DNA from: a virus
Virus record (IMG/VR): IMGVR_UViG_3300031707_001881
Span: 1-29,107 of that record
Length of the DNA: 29,107 bases
Direction: 5' to 3' (one strand)
Within the stretch, counting starts at the first letter, position 1. The number at the start of each line of letters is the position of its first letter. Under the pieces are notes generated by a model. The model did no database searches and was not told where the DNA came from. It saw only the letters and a program-made list of their open reading frames with translations. The translations under genes were made by a program, and so were the position numbers. Shown here in pieces: positions 6,719 through 13,135 of the stretch.

Positions 6719-7966
6719 TTGTCAAAACCTCAAATCACCGAACTCGCAGACGGCTACGAGTATAACTGGACTGACGAGAAGCTCATCATTAAGGCTTCCC
6801 GGGTCCGTGTTCATACGTCTGACGGTAGAGTAACAGGTGAACTTCTTATTACAGGGCAGAATAATAAAGCTATCTACCCACAAACTTCATTCAATTTTAC
6901 CTCAGACCGCACCCGTGGTAGTTTAATTAAGACGCTCACAGAGAGAGGTGGACAGTGGAAGTGGGATGATATTATCAACCAACTTTGCCTTAGTGTAGTA
7001 GAGAGAGCGCGGCAGGGTGAGCCAGTTCAGGAGTTATGGACATGTGATGAAATTGAGGCTCCAGAGTTTCTTTTGGAACCTCTTATTTATAAGGGCTTGC
7101 CAACTGTGATATTCGGCGAGAAAGCAGTTTGCAAGTCTACAATCTCACTTTTAGTTTATTCCTGCCTAATCTTGCCTTGGACTGACAATCCTTTATCGTG
7201 GAAAGCACCAGTTCACCCTGTTAAAGTTTTACTCGCTGATTGGGAGGTCAATGCGGATGTGGCAAAGTATAATCTAAAACGAATACAACAAGGTATGGGT
7301 TTACCACACTTTCCTCTGATTTACCGGCGCTGTAAATTGCCTCTGGTAGACGACATCGAGCAGATAAAGAAGCATCTCGACGACACTGGTGCTGAGGTCC
7401 TTATTATTGACTCTCTAGGTTTTGCGGCTGCTGGCGACCTGAACAATGCAGACCAAGCGTTGAGATTTGCCAATGCCCTGCGGCAACTAAATTGCGCTGC
7501 CTTTATCATCGCTCAAACGAGTAAGGATAGGAAGTCCAAGGGCAAATCAGTATATGGGAGCACCTTCTTTGAGTATTTTAGCCGTAATATCTTCGAGCTA
7601 CGAAAGACTAGAGAGGATAACGAGGACTCATTTGACATCGCTATCTTCAATACGTACTGTAATCTTGGAAGGCGGGCGAAACCTATGGGTTACCATATCC
7701 AGTTTGACGACATCAAAAAAACTGTGCATATAGAGCAAGCCGAGATTACGGCGGCAGACTTGGTTGAACGCCTTGGTACATGGTCGAGGATATACGATAA
7801 ATTGAAAACTCAAACATGGAAGGCAAAGGAACTGAGCGATGAGTTAGGCATATCTCTTGACCTTGCATCCCGGACGTTAAAACGGTACCAACAAAAAGGC
7901 CAAGTGGCTAAGTTGCCGGATGGCTCCTGGGGATTGGTCGCCAGGCATGAGGAGGTGTCTAGTTAA
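6719..7966 (+). CDS. RecA/RepA-like AAA ATPase with C-terminal winged helix
   Basis: A 415-residue protein. The start is a TTG directly after the previous stop, with GAGG 6 bases upstream; no ATG lies near. Residues 133-141 (GEKAVCKST) are a Walker A loop in which the usual Gly before Lys is Cys. VLIID at 227-231 is Walker B, and FIIAQTSKD follows as a sensor-like strand. This is the plan of RepA-type hexameric helicases and related phage ATPases. The end (KAKELSDELGISLDLASRTL) is a winged helix for DNA binding. The TGTCTA array begins within its last codons, so it probably acts in replication initiation. Confidence 0.7.
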   Translation: MSKPQITELADGYEYNWTDEKLIIKASRVRVHTSDGRVTGELLITGQNNKAIYPQTSFNFTSDRTRGSLIKTLTERGGQWKWDDIINQLCLSVVERARQGEPVQELWTCDEIEAPEFLLEPLIYKGLPTVIFGEKAVCKSTISLLVYSCLILPWTDNPLSWKAPVHPVKVLLADWEVNADVAKYNLKRIQQGMGLPHFPLIYRRCKLPLVDDIEQIKKHLDDTGAEVLIIDSLGFAAAGDLNNADQALRFANALRQLNCAAFIIAQTSKDRKSKGKSVYGSTFFEYFSRNIFELRKTREDNEDSFDIAIFNTYCNLGRRAKPMGYHIQFDDIKKTVHIEQAEITAADLVERLGTWSRIYDKLKTQTWKAKELSDELGISLDLASRTLKRYQQKGQVAKLPDGSWGLVARHEEVSS

Positions 7967-8109
7967 GTGTCTACTAGACAGGGGTGTCTACTAAATGATT
8001 AAATGCTACGTTCAAAGCAATCGTGTACTAGACATGTCTACTAGACAGGTGTCTACCTACTAGACAACTAGGGAAAAACTATAGTTTTCCCTTGTCTAGT
8101 AAGTGTCTA
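7956..8109. repeat. Array of TGTCTA / TAGACA sites (candidate origin or operator region)
   Basis: Eleven exact hexamers lie in 154 bases. TGTCTA occurs at 7956, 7968, 7985, 8035, 8050, 8093 and 8104; TAGACA occurs at 7975, 8029, 8042 and 8061. Two perfect 13-base palindromes TGTCTACTAGACA lie at 7968-7980 and 8035-8047, and a wider pair is at 8050-8066. Nothing in 7967-8142 looks coding. The array sits between the ATPase gene and a small gene with a strong ribosome site. A protein dimer must be the reader; whether it starts replication or represses transcription cannot be decided from sequence. Confidence 0.75.
8071..8091. repeat. AT-rich inverted repeat inside the TGTCTA array
   Basis: GGGAAAA flanks a perfect ACTATAGT palindrome (8078-8085), followed by TTTCCC; the arms match with one extra A on the left. 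It sits between the dense half-site cluster and the last two half-sites. It could be a melting element of an origin or a short transcription hairpin, although there is no T tract suited to termination. Confidence 0.5.
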
Positions 8110-8124
8110 CTGGTGTAGTATAAA
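8092..8124 (+). promoter_or_regulatory. Possible promoter overlapping the last two TGTCTA sites
   Basis: TTGTCT at 8092-8097 is followed after 18 bases by TAGTAT (8116-8121), with an overlapping TATAAA at 8119-8124. Two TGTCTA half-sites (8093 and 8104) fall within it, so a protein binding them would block polymerase. Both boxes are poor matches to consensus. Confidence 0.3.
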
Positions 8125-8142
8125 ATAAAAGGAGGTTTAACA

Positions 8143-8352
8143 ATGGCACAGCAACCAATCGTAGTCATTAACTCAGTGGAGAACCTCAAGATGGGAACAT
8201 CGGTCGAAGAGGGGCAGATAAAGGTTAGGATAGCCTTTGACTGCAAGATGAAATCGGAGGAGATTGCTCAGGTAGCCGACATTACCAAGGCCGGGGCGGT
8301 TTCTATCTCGGTCACCACCCGGCAATTAACCTTCGGTGGGGAGGCTAAATAA
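8143..8352 (+). CDS. Small unknown protein behind the repeat array
   Basis: A 69-residue protein, begins MAQQPIVVINSVENLKMGTS. AAAGGAGG lies 8-9 bases before the ATG, one of the strongest ribosome sites in the window. It is predicted to be mainly beta strand with a central helix. It is the first gene after the TGTCTA array and so may be controlled by it. No family recognised. The stop overlaps the next ATG (AATAATGG). Confidence 0.6.
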   Translation: MAQQPIVVINSVENLKMGTSVEEGQIKVRIAFDCKMKSEEIAQVADITKAGAVSISVTTRQLTFGGEAK

Positions 8353-8747
8353 TGGCAAACGAACCAAAATTCCCGCTACATTTCAAATGCCCGAGCTGTA
8401 AGAGTGATAAAGGCACCTTGCAGTTGTGTTCTCAAAAGGAAGTGGCCGAAGGCCTCTTGCCTCAGGACGTGCCGGTGGCCACAGCGCATCATAACATACT
8501 CCTGGCTGATGAAGGGAAAATTCAATCTGGAGTTCTCGCTGGTAAAAAGGCCCGGATGCTCTTTTATTTCGCTGACATTTGCTCCAAATGCGGCAACCAG
8601 TATATTTACCTGGTGGAGATGAAGGACATTATAATGCCGGCTGGCGCTCTGCACGGTCAGGCCCCGCGTATAGTATTGCCAGGCATGGGCCCGCTTCCGC
8701 CGGACATTGGAAAGAGACACTCGAGAGGCGATGGCGGAAGTATTTAA
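8352..8747 (+). CDS. Zinc-ribbon protein, function unknown
   Basis: A 131-residue protein with CPSC (13-16) and CSKCG (77-81), a split zinc ribbon holding a beta-rich domain (AGKKARMLFYFADICSKCGN). The C terminus is rich in Pro and Gly. It starts at the last base of the previous stop and its last 17 bases overlap the VRR-NUC gene. Confidence 0.6.
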   Translation: MANEPKFPLHFKCPSCKSDKGTLQLCSQKEVAEGLLPQDVPVATAHHNILLADEGKIQSGVLAGKKARMLFYFADICSKCGNQYIYLVEMKDIIMPAGALHGQAPRIVLPGMGPLPPDIGKRHSRGDGGSI

Positions 8748-9033
8748 GCTCACCGAGAAGGACTTTCTGCGGCAGATTAAGGACCTTGCCAAGATTTGCC
8801 ATTGGCGGGTGTATCATCCTTTCTTGAGTAAATGGAGTGAGCGGGGATACCCTGATATAACCCTAGTACGTCCCCCACGCCTCATCTTTGCAGAGTTAAA
8901 GGCTGAAAAGGGTGTGCTGAGTGAAAGCCAATGTGAATGGGCGGAGTTGTTACAGGCCTGCCCTGGTGTTGAGTATTACTGCTGGAAGCCGTCTGATTTT
9001 GATGCTATAGTGGAGATATTGAAGCGATGCTAG
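8731..9033 (+). CDS. VRR-NUC domain nuclease
   Basis: A 100-residue protein from the ATG at 8731, chosen over an upstream in-frame TTG at 8707 because GAGAGG precedes it and the core domain needs no more sequence. RGYPDITLV (38-46), FAELKAEKG (53-61) and the following ESQCEW give the D, E-x-K and Q residues of the VRR-NUC branch of PD-(D/E)XK enzymes. Stand-alone VRR-NUC proteins in phages act on branched or flapped DNA such as Holliday junctions. The end overlaps the next gene by 7 bases (GCGATGCTAG). Confidence 0.85.
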   Translation: MAEVFKLTEKDFLRQIKDLAKICHWRVYHPFLSKWSERGYPDITLVRPPRLIFAELKAEKGVLSESQCEWAELLQACPGVEYYCWKPSDFDAIVEILKRC

Positions 9034-9359
9034 ACAAGAGACTACTTAAGAAGTTTACCATTGAAGATTGTAACCAGGTTAGAAGAGAACTTGGGGAATC
9101 CTTGCGGCTGACAAAGGAACGGTTAAGACGGTTAAAAAGGAAAGAGAAGGAGAATCCCTCCTGGGCGGCCTATGATAAATATGCTGACGCTTTTGTAGGG
9201 ATAGATATTCGGATTGAAGAACAGCAGGCCGTCAGGGAAGAAATCGAACAGGATATTATATTAGTAGATGGGCGAGCCTGCGAAATAATTGCAGAATCAA
9301 AGCGAGCGGTAGAAAAAGAAAGAAAAGATGGCGAAATTCAGTTGGAGTTGAAGATTTGA
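9019..9359 (+). repeat. Direct repeat, copy A (341 bp, contains a gene)
   Basis: Starts at TTGAAGCGATGCTAGACAAG and runs through the small gene; the same sequence, diverged, occurs at 10729-11069. The first 18 bases are the end of the VRR-NUC gene, and they recur in copy B where there is no VRR-NUC gene. This suggests copy B was made from copy A. Confidence 0.85.
9027..9359 (+). CDS. Helical phage protein, first of two paralogues
   Basis: A 110-residue protein, highly charged and almost wholly helical (RLTKERLRRLKRKEKENPSW, then the strongly conserved AAYDKYADAFVGIDIRIEEQ). By hand, about 87 of 110 residues match the copy at 10737, with the differences concentrated in the last 30 residues. 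The ATG overlaps the VRR-NUC stop by 7 bases. Coiled-coil oligomerisation is likely; function unknown. Confidence 0.7.
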   Translation: MLDKRLLKKFTIEDCNQVRRELGESLRLTKERLRRLKRKEKENPSWAAYDKYADAFVGIDIRIEEQQAVREEIEQDIILVDGRACEIIAESKRAVEKERKDGEIQLELKI

Positions 9360-9393
9360 GTAAGCCAATAGTTGAAAGCAGGGGGATTAAGAT

Positions 9394-9885
9394 ATGAATA
9401 ACGAATTGCCGCCGCATGACATCGAGGCTGAACAAGCAGTTCTCGGCTCCATCTTAATTGATAATGTGGATATGGGGAGAATTTCCGCATTTCTGAGGCC
9501 GGAAGATTTCTTTAATCCCGAGAACCAGTTAATCTATGAGGCCTGTATCGCCATTAACCTGCATGCTGTGGGGATAGACCAGATAACCCTGGCACGAGAA
9601 CTCTCCGGAAGGGGGAGGTTGGAGGAAGTTGGTGGGACTGCTTACCTAAGTCATTTGATTTCAATGGTTCCTACTTCACTTCACATTGTATATTATGCGC
9701 AGATAGTTTCTAAGTTGGCTATGTCCCGACGCCTTATTAGCGCTGGCAATCAAATCATGGCGCTCGGTTATGACCCCGACATTGAAGTTGATGCGGCCCT
9801 AGAAAGGGCAGGGGATATTCTGGGCAAAGTTAGACAGTTATACAATTCCAGGTACGAAACACAAGGCGGCGGGGTGGAGATGTGA
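9394..9885 (+). CDS. Isolated DnaB helicase N-terminal domain
   Basis: A 163-residue protein. It opens with LPPHDIEAEQAVLGSILIDN, the start of bacterial DnaB, and continues with FLRPEDFFNPENQLIYEA, GGTAYLSHLISMVPTS and YYAQIVSKLAMSRRLISAGN, all parts of the DnaB N-terminal and linker region. It stops where the RecA-like ATPase would begin, with no trace of it downstream. The N domain forms the collar and binds DnaG primase and loaders, so this protein could compete with or recruit host DnaB, or be the N half for the separate ATPase at 6719. An AGGGGG ribosome site precedes the ATG. It lies in a cassette between two direct repeats. Confidence 0.85.
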   Translation: MNNELPPHDIEAEQAVLGSILIDNVDMGRISAFLRPEDFFNPENQLIYEACIAINLHAVGIDQITLARELSGRGRLEEVGGTAYLSHLISMVPTSLHIVYYAQIVSKLAMSRRLISAGNQIMALGYDPDIEVDAALERAGDILGKVRQLYNSRYETQGGGVEM

Positions 9886-9922
9886 TGACACCTTACTTCC
9901 AGGATAAGAGGATAAAAATCTA

Positions 9923-10696
9923 ATGGCATTAGAACAGTTGGAACTAGAAACAGGACTTAATAAGGTGGAAGTTGCTATCACACTACTCCAAGCATGGGAA
10001 CCGCCAGAAGGTTATTATTTAGCCTTTAGTGGGGGTAAGGATAGTGTAGCGATTTATGCTCTTGCCCAAAAAGCGGGAGTAAAGTTTGATGCTCATTATT
10101 GTGTTTCTCCGATAGACCCGCCACAGATTTACCAGTTTATCAAAGAGAATTATCCCGATGTTCAATGGGATTTTCATGCTAGGGGATTTTGGAAGTTGGT
10201 TGTCGAAAAGGGATTGCCAATGCGAAACGTAAGATGGTGTTGTGAAATTATCAAGGAGGCAGGCGGGAATGGGCGAACAATAATAATGGGGAATCGCAGA
10301 GCAGAAGGTGGCAAACGAAGGAAACAATGTTATGTGGAAACTCCTGAACAGCGTGCCAAGAGTCCATATCGCCAATCGACTAAAACCTTTTTACGCCCCA
10401 TCATCAATTTCGACAACTTTGACATCTGGCAATATATCCGAGAAAACAACCTGCCCTATTGTTCGCTTTACGATGAAGGATTCAAACGACTTGGTTGTGT
10501 GTTATGCCCCTTTTCTCGGCAAATAGAACGAGAGGAACTTTACTTTCCAAAGATAGTAGCTAACTGGAAGCGGGCTTGTGAACGTATTGTAATGAGACAT
10601 AAAGCCAATGGAAATATGACTAGGAAGGGTAAACCATTGAAACATTGCTTTGAAACAGGCGAGGAATTATATCAATGGTGGACAAGCCGAAAATAG
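9923..10696 (+). CDS. PAPS-reductase-like PP-loop protein with cysteine cluster
   Basis: A 257-residue protein. SGGKDS at 36-41 is the PP-loop that binds ATP or adenylated substrate. Cysteines at 106-107, 180, 192 and 195 (PYCSLYDEGFKRLGCVLCPF) match the four-Cys set of phosphoadenylyl-sulphate reductase and DndC-type proteins, where they hold a 4Fe-4S cluster. Phages often carry this family; roles in DNA or RNA modification are proposed but not fixed. No other Dnd-type genes are seen here, so phosphorothioation cannot be claimed. It shares a cassette with the DnaB-like gene. The ribosome site (AAGAGG) is about 10 bases away. Confidence 0.85.
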   Translation: MALEQLELETGLNKVEVAITLLQAWEPPEGYYLAFSGGKDSVAIYALAQKAGVKFDAHYCVSPIDPPQIYQFIKENYPDVQWDFHARGFWKLVVEKGLPMRNVRWCCEIIKEAGGNGRTIIMGNRRAEGGKRRKQCYVETPEQRAKSPYRQSTKTFLRPIINFDNFDIWQYIRENNLPYCSLYDEGFKRLGCVLCPFSRQIEREELYFPKIVANWKRACERIVMRHKANGNMTRKGKPLKHCFETGEELYQWWTSRK

Positions 10697-10728
10697 CAGT
10701 CAAACGCTGTAGTCAAGGGGTTGTGGGG

Positions 10729-11069
10729 TTGAAGCGATGCTAGACAAGAGATTACTTAAGAAATTTACCATTGAAGATTGTAACCAAGTTAGAAGAGAAC
10801 TTGATGAGTCTTTGAAATTGACCAAAAAGCGGCTAAGGCGATTGGAAAGGAAACAGTCTGAGAATCCTGCCTGGGCAGCCTATGACAAATATGCCGATGC
10901 CTTTGTAGGTATAGACATTCGGATTGAAGAGCAACTAGCCGTCAGGGAAGAGATTGAGCAGGATATTATATTAGTAGACGAGCGAGCCGTGGAACTTACC
11001 GAACGAGTGAAGCAACTTGCGGAAAAAGAAAGACGGGAAGGCGAAGTCCAGTTAGAGCTAGGACTTTAA
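10729..11069 (+). repeat. Direct repeat, copy B (341 bp, contains a gene)
   Basis: Second copy of 9019-9359, the same length by hand. It begins with TTGAAGCGATGCTAG, the end of a VRR-NUC gene that is absent here, after 32 bases of non-coding DNA following the PAPS-reductase-like gene. Confidence 0.85.
10737..11069 (+). CDS. Helical phage protein, second of two paralogues
   Basis: A 110-residue paralogue of the gene at 9027. Residues 1-22 are identical and residues 46-81 differ at one position, while the C-terminal third has drifted (ELTERVKQLAEKERREGEVQ). Conservation with local divergence suggests that both copies are still expressed and may have partly separated roles. There is no good ribosome site beyond the copied GAAGCG, because the VRR-NUC frame that would couple it is missing. 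Confidence 0.7.
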   Translation: MLDKRLLKKFTIEDCNQVRRELDESLKLTKKRLRRLERKQSENPAWAAYDKYADAFVGIDIRIEEQLAVREEIEQDIILVDERAVELTERVKQLAEKERREGEVQLELGL

Positions 11070-11128
11070 CGCCTCTATTTTACAAAGGGTTGACGCTGAA
11101 GTATATTTAAGAAAGGGATTCTTTACTC

Positions 11129-11551
11129 ATGGTTATAGCGGTAGCGCTCATGGGTAAACTCAAGGGTAATTGGAAACTAACCGATAGGCAGTACGTTTTC
11201 TGCCGTCGTCTCTTAAATCTCTACCGTCTACATACCGGCCAGAAGCTTGACAAACGTTTACGTGGCTGGCTCTTCTTCAATCAAAAAAGCTGGCTGCCGG
11301 CTGCTGATTATTTGGCTTTTCTGCCGTTGTTTGATATTTGTGCCGATTGCGCCGAGACGCAGGGTATAGACTGTGGGACTCCGTGCCAGGATTTGAAAGT
11401 CTGTCTCGATATTTACAATATCATATCTGACCACTCGGATTATTCGCCAAGAAAAATAGGTGACTCGGACTCTAGTTATTTTTCCGAACCACCTATTTTA
11501 CACGGCCAAGCTGCGGAGCTGCTACGATTTATTGACTCGTTTGAGCTTTGA
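11129..11551 (+). CDS. Unknown protein with cysteine cluster
   Basis: A 140-residue protein. The basic N-terminal half (NWKLTDRQYVFCRRLLNLYR) is helical. CADCAETQGIDCGTPCQDLK (residues about 71-90) holds four closely spaced cysteines, likely a metal site. An ATG at 11150 is an alternative start; I keep 11129, which has AAAGGGA about 11 bases upstream. The last 30 bases overlap, tail to tail, the last gene of the minus-strand operon. Confidence 0.5.
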   Translation: MVIAVALMGKLKGNWKLTDRQYVFCRRLLNLYRLHTGQKLDKRLRGWLFFNQKSWLPAADYLAFLPLFDICADCAETQGIDCGTPCQDLKVCLDIYNIISDHSDYSPRKIGDSDSSYFSEPPILHGQAAELLRFIDSFEL

Positions 11552-11782
11552 TGGTGGCGGTTCGTCAATTACCTCAACGGGTTCTTGGACTCCCCCTACT
11601 CCGGGTGGTGCCCCTGGTATCCACCCAAGCTCTCCACACCGTGTCATGGCTACCTGGTCGAAGTCCAGCGCCAGCTCCAGGGCTGCGCTCACCCACTTTT
11701 TAAGGTTCGTCCCGTCCTCGACGCAGGCATACTTGACCTTTTTATAAAGGTCGTCATCTATTTCGATGTTAAGTTGTTTCAT
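11522..11782 (-). CDS. Ribbon-helix-helix DNA-binding protein (CopG/Arc-like)
   Basis: An 86-residue protein. The first 40 residues (MKQLNIEIDDDLYKKVKYAC, then LKKWVSAALELAL) show the strand-helix-helix order of ribbon-helix-helix repressors, which act as dimers. A Pro/Gly-rich acidic tail follows. Its ATG overlaps the stop of the AbrB-like gene upstream (ATGA), so the two are translated together. Either could be an antitoxin-type or phage regulatory protein; no toxin gene is seen beside them. Confidence 0.7.
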   Translation of the reverse strand: MKQLNIEIDDDLYKKVKYACVEDGTNLKKWVSAALELALDFDQVAMTRCGELGWIPGAPPGVGGVQEPVEVIDEPPPSKLKRVNKS

Positions 11783-11949
11783 ATTAAGTTCTTCTCCTTC
11801 TCCGGTGCGAGAACACAGAAACCATTAGGAACTATTATCACTTCGAGCTCGTCACCTTTTTTGATGTCGTGCTCTCTGCACCAGTTTTTGTCCAGCGCCA
11901 CCATTAGACGCTCTCCTACTTTTGCGACGTTACGCTTGACTATTTCCAT
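11779..11949 (-). CDS. AbrB/MazE-type DNA-binding protein
   Basis: A 56-residue protein. MEIVKRNVAKVGERLMVALD followed by KKGDELEVIIVPNGFCVLAP is the swapped-hairpin AbrB/SpoVT fold as found in short transition-state regulators and antitoxins. It is encoded between two small genes in the minus-strand operon, overlapping the one before it by 20 bases and the ribbon-helix-helix gene after it by 4. It may control the divergent promoters at 13136-13385, by inference. Confidence 0.65.
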   Translation of the reverse strand: MEIVKRNVAKVGERLMVALDKNWCREHDIKKGDELEVIIVPNGFCVLAPEKEKNLI

Positions 11950-12142
11950 TGTGCCCCCTCGCTTTCTCGATAAGGTAATAATTAGCTGCTATGTGTATCT
12001 CTTTGATGGTGGCATGGTTCCCCAGGACGGCCACCGTCTCGCCAGTTGCGGTATCGGTAATGTAAAGGTTGTGGTCGTCCTCGTGGGTGTCCAGGCCTGC
12101 TTCTCGCTGCTCCTTGGTGAGTATGTGCTTTTCCATTTTCAT
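11930..12142 (-). CDS. Small unknown protein
   Basis: A 70-residue protein (begins MKMEKHILTKEQREAGLDTH). TATGETVAVLGNHATIKEIH is a likely beta-hairpin and helix. Two ATGs lie 6 bases apart at the start, and GGGAG precedes the first. It overlaps both neighbours by a few bases, in keeping with an operon. No family recognised. Confidence 0.55.
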   Translation of the reverse strand: MKMEKHILTKEQREAGLDTHEDDHNLYITDTATGETVAVLGNHATIKEIHIAANYYLIEKARGHNGNSQA

Positions 12143-12360
12143 TCTCCCTTGCTCATTGCCTTTAAAATAGCCTGTCCTGTGCTATCAGAGCATGCAAACT
12201 CCAAACCTTGAATAAATCTATTAGCCCATTCTTGAGCATAACCATCAGAACACTTTTGCTCTTCGGTGTCAGTCCATCTTGTTTTCATGTACGTTATAAA
12301 TCTTGATTTCATTATGTCGTCCATTTGGTAGACAGTTGCGACTTCCTCATAAGTTTTCAT
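12139..12360 (-). CDS. Small unknown protein
   Basis: A 73-residue protein (MKTYEEVATVYQMDDIMKSR). I chose the ATG at 12360 over a start at 12402 because GAAAGGAGATAAG lies directly before it. It is acidic and helical, with a WTDTEEQKCSDGYAQEWANR segment. No family recognised. Confidence 0.55.
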   Translation of the reverse strand: MKTYEEVATVYQMDDIMKSRFITYMKTRWTDTEEQKCSDGYAQEWANRFIQGLEFACSDSTGQAILKAMSKGE

Positions 12361-12379
12361 CTTCTTATCTCCTTTCGTT

Positions 12380-12613
12380 TTATAGTCTCCTGCTCCAATC
12401 ATCGCGCCGGAAAGGATTGCAAACCAGGTTAAAAATGAAACGGTGGTATGTCTCCGCTCCGATGCGCTGTAATATGCCCCGGTGCTGCTCGATGTTTTGA
12501 GCTACGGCCTGAACGGTCTTACTCGGCTGCGTCTCGTAGTAGTGGCGCTGGCCGTCCTGGTCTGCCTGCTCTCCGCAGTCATGGCCAATCCTGGGCGTTA
12601 GCTCTTCCGCCAC
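12380..12613 (-). CDS. Small unknown protein with GTG start
   Basis: A 77-residue frame starting GTG with GAGGGGA upstream, overlapping the 3' end of the membrane-peptide gene. The sequence is Gln- and His-rich (HDCGEQADQDGQRHYYE) with a basic end. Gene order and overlap favour it as real, but composition gives little support. Confidence 0.4.
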   Translation of the reverse strand: MAEELTPRIGHDCGEQADQDGQRHYYETQPSKTVQAVAQNIEQHRGILQRIGAETYHRFIFNLVCNPFRRDDWSRRL

Positions 12614-12753
12614 GGCTCTTCCCCTCTCTTCACGTCTTTATTTATCTGCCGCCACTCTTTGACACGTTGTCGCAGCGCACTAATAGCGGAAGCTATCACG
12701 TAGAGCAAAGCAGCAAAGAATAAGACAGTGAAGATAACCAATATAACTTTCAT
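12598..12753 (-). CDS. One-pass membrane peptide
   Basis: A 51-residue protein. Residues 2-25 (KVILVIFTVLFFAALLYVIA) are a single hydrophobic span, followed by a basic tail (ALRQRVKEWRQINKD). AAAGGAGGTG lies 7-8 bases before the ATG. It overlaps the zinc-peptide gene (ATGA). Candidate roles are a small holin-like or spanin-like peptide or a membrane-targeting host-takeover peptide; position far from any lysis enzyme argues against lysis. Confidence 0.65.
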   Translation of the reverse strand: MKVILVIFTVLFFAALLYVIASAISALRQRVKEWRQINKDVKRGEEPWRKS

Positions 12754-12869
12754 TGTGTCTCACCTCCTTTCTGGCTGCACTCATGGCAACGACGGTACTT
12801 CTTGAGCTGGTACTTGCTTGTAGGTTTTCCGCATACCGGGCAGGTGTGGGTTTTCTTATCCTGTCGCAT
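12750..12869 (-). CDS. 39-residue zinc peptide
   Basis: CPVCGK (10-15) and CHEC (28-31) give a complete four-cysteine zinc knuckle in a basic peptide. AAAAGGAG lies upstream of the ATG and the stop overlaps the next start. Probably a nucleic-acid or protein-binding peptide. Confidence 0.6.
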   Translation of the reverse strand: MRQDKKTHTCPVCGKPTSKYQLKKYRRCHECSQKGGETQ

Positions 12870-12912
12870 TGTCTCGTTCTCCTTTTAATTCCCATGGTAG
12901 CCGACTAACTTA

Positions 12913-13083
12913 TTACTGGTTCTCATACGCTTGGCCTGACTCATTCAAGTACGTCTGGTGACAATCGAGCTTGTAGTACAGCTCTTGCAGGTCCTCCTGT
13001 TCTTTCTCAGTCAATGGCCGGCGTTTCTTTTCGGCTTCCAGTTTCTGGATAGATTCTCTCAGCGATGATTTGTAAGACTGCAT
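12913..13083 (-). CDS. Small helical protein, first gene of the minus-strand operon
   Basis: A 56-residue charged helical protein (SLRESIQKLEAEKKRRPLTE). CGAAAGGAGAGCGAG precedes the ATG. The promoter at 13136-13165 would give a leader of about 45 bases. No family recognised; the helix-turn-helix shape suggests a coiled-coil hairpin. Confidence 0.6.
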   Translation of the reverse strand: MQSYKSSLRESIQKLEAEKKRRPLTEKEQEDLQELYYKLDCHQTYLNESGQAYENQ

Positions 13084-13135
13084 TCTCGCTCTCCTTTCGT
13101 TTATTTGCCCGTACTCCGCAATACGAGCATACCTA

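Noticed and set aside
7956-8109. CRISPR array
   Set aside because: The repeated unit is only 6-13 bases, occurs in both orientations and has irregular spacing; no cas genes are present.
9923-10696. Phosphorothioation (Dnd) system
   Set aside because: Only a DndC-like protein is present; no cysteine desulphurase or other Dnd partners are in the window.
11090-11118. Promoter with TTGACG before the gene at 11129
   Set aside because: No acceptable -10 box 16-18 bases downstream; the nearest TATATT is only 6 bases away.
11522-11949. Toxin-antitoxin pair
   Set aside because: Both the ribbon-helix-helix and the AbrB-like proteins are antitoxin- or regulator-like; no recognisable toxin lies beside them.
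11585-12211. 208-residue plus-strand open frame
   Set aside because: It lies opposite four overlapping minus-strand genes with ribosome sites and recognisable DNA-binding folds; its own sequence has no start signal and looks like a shadow.
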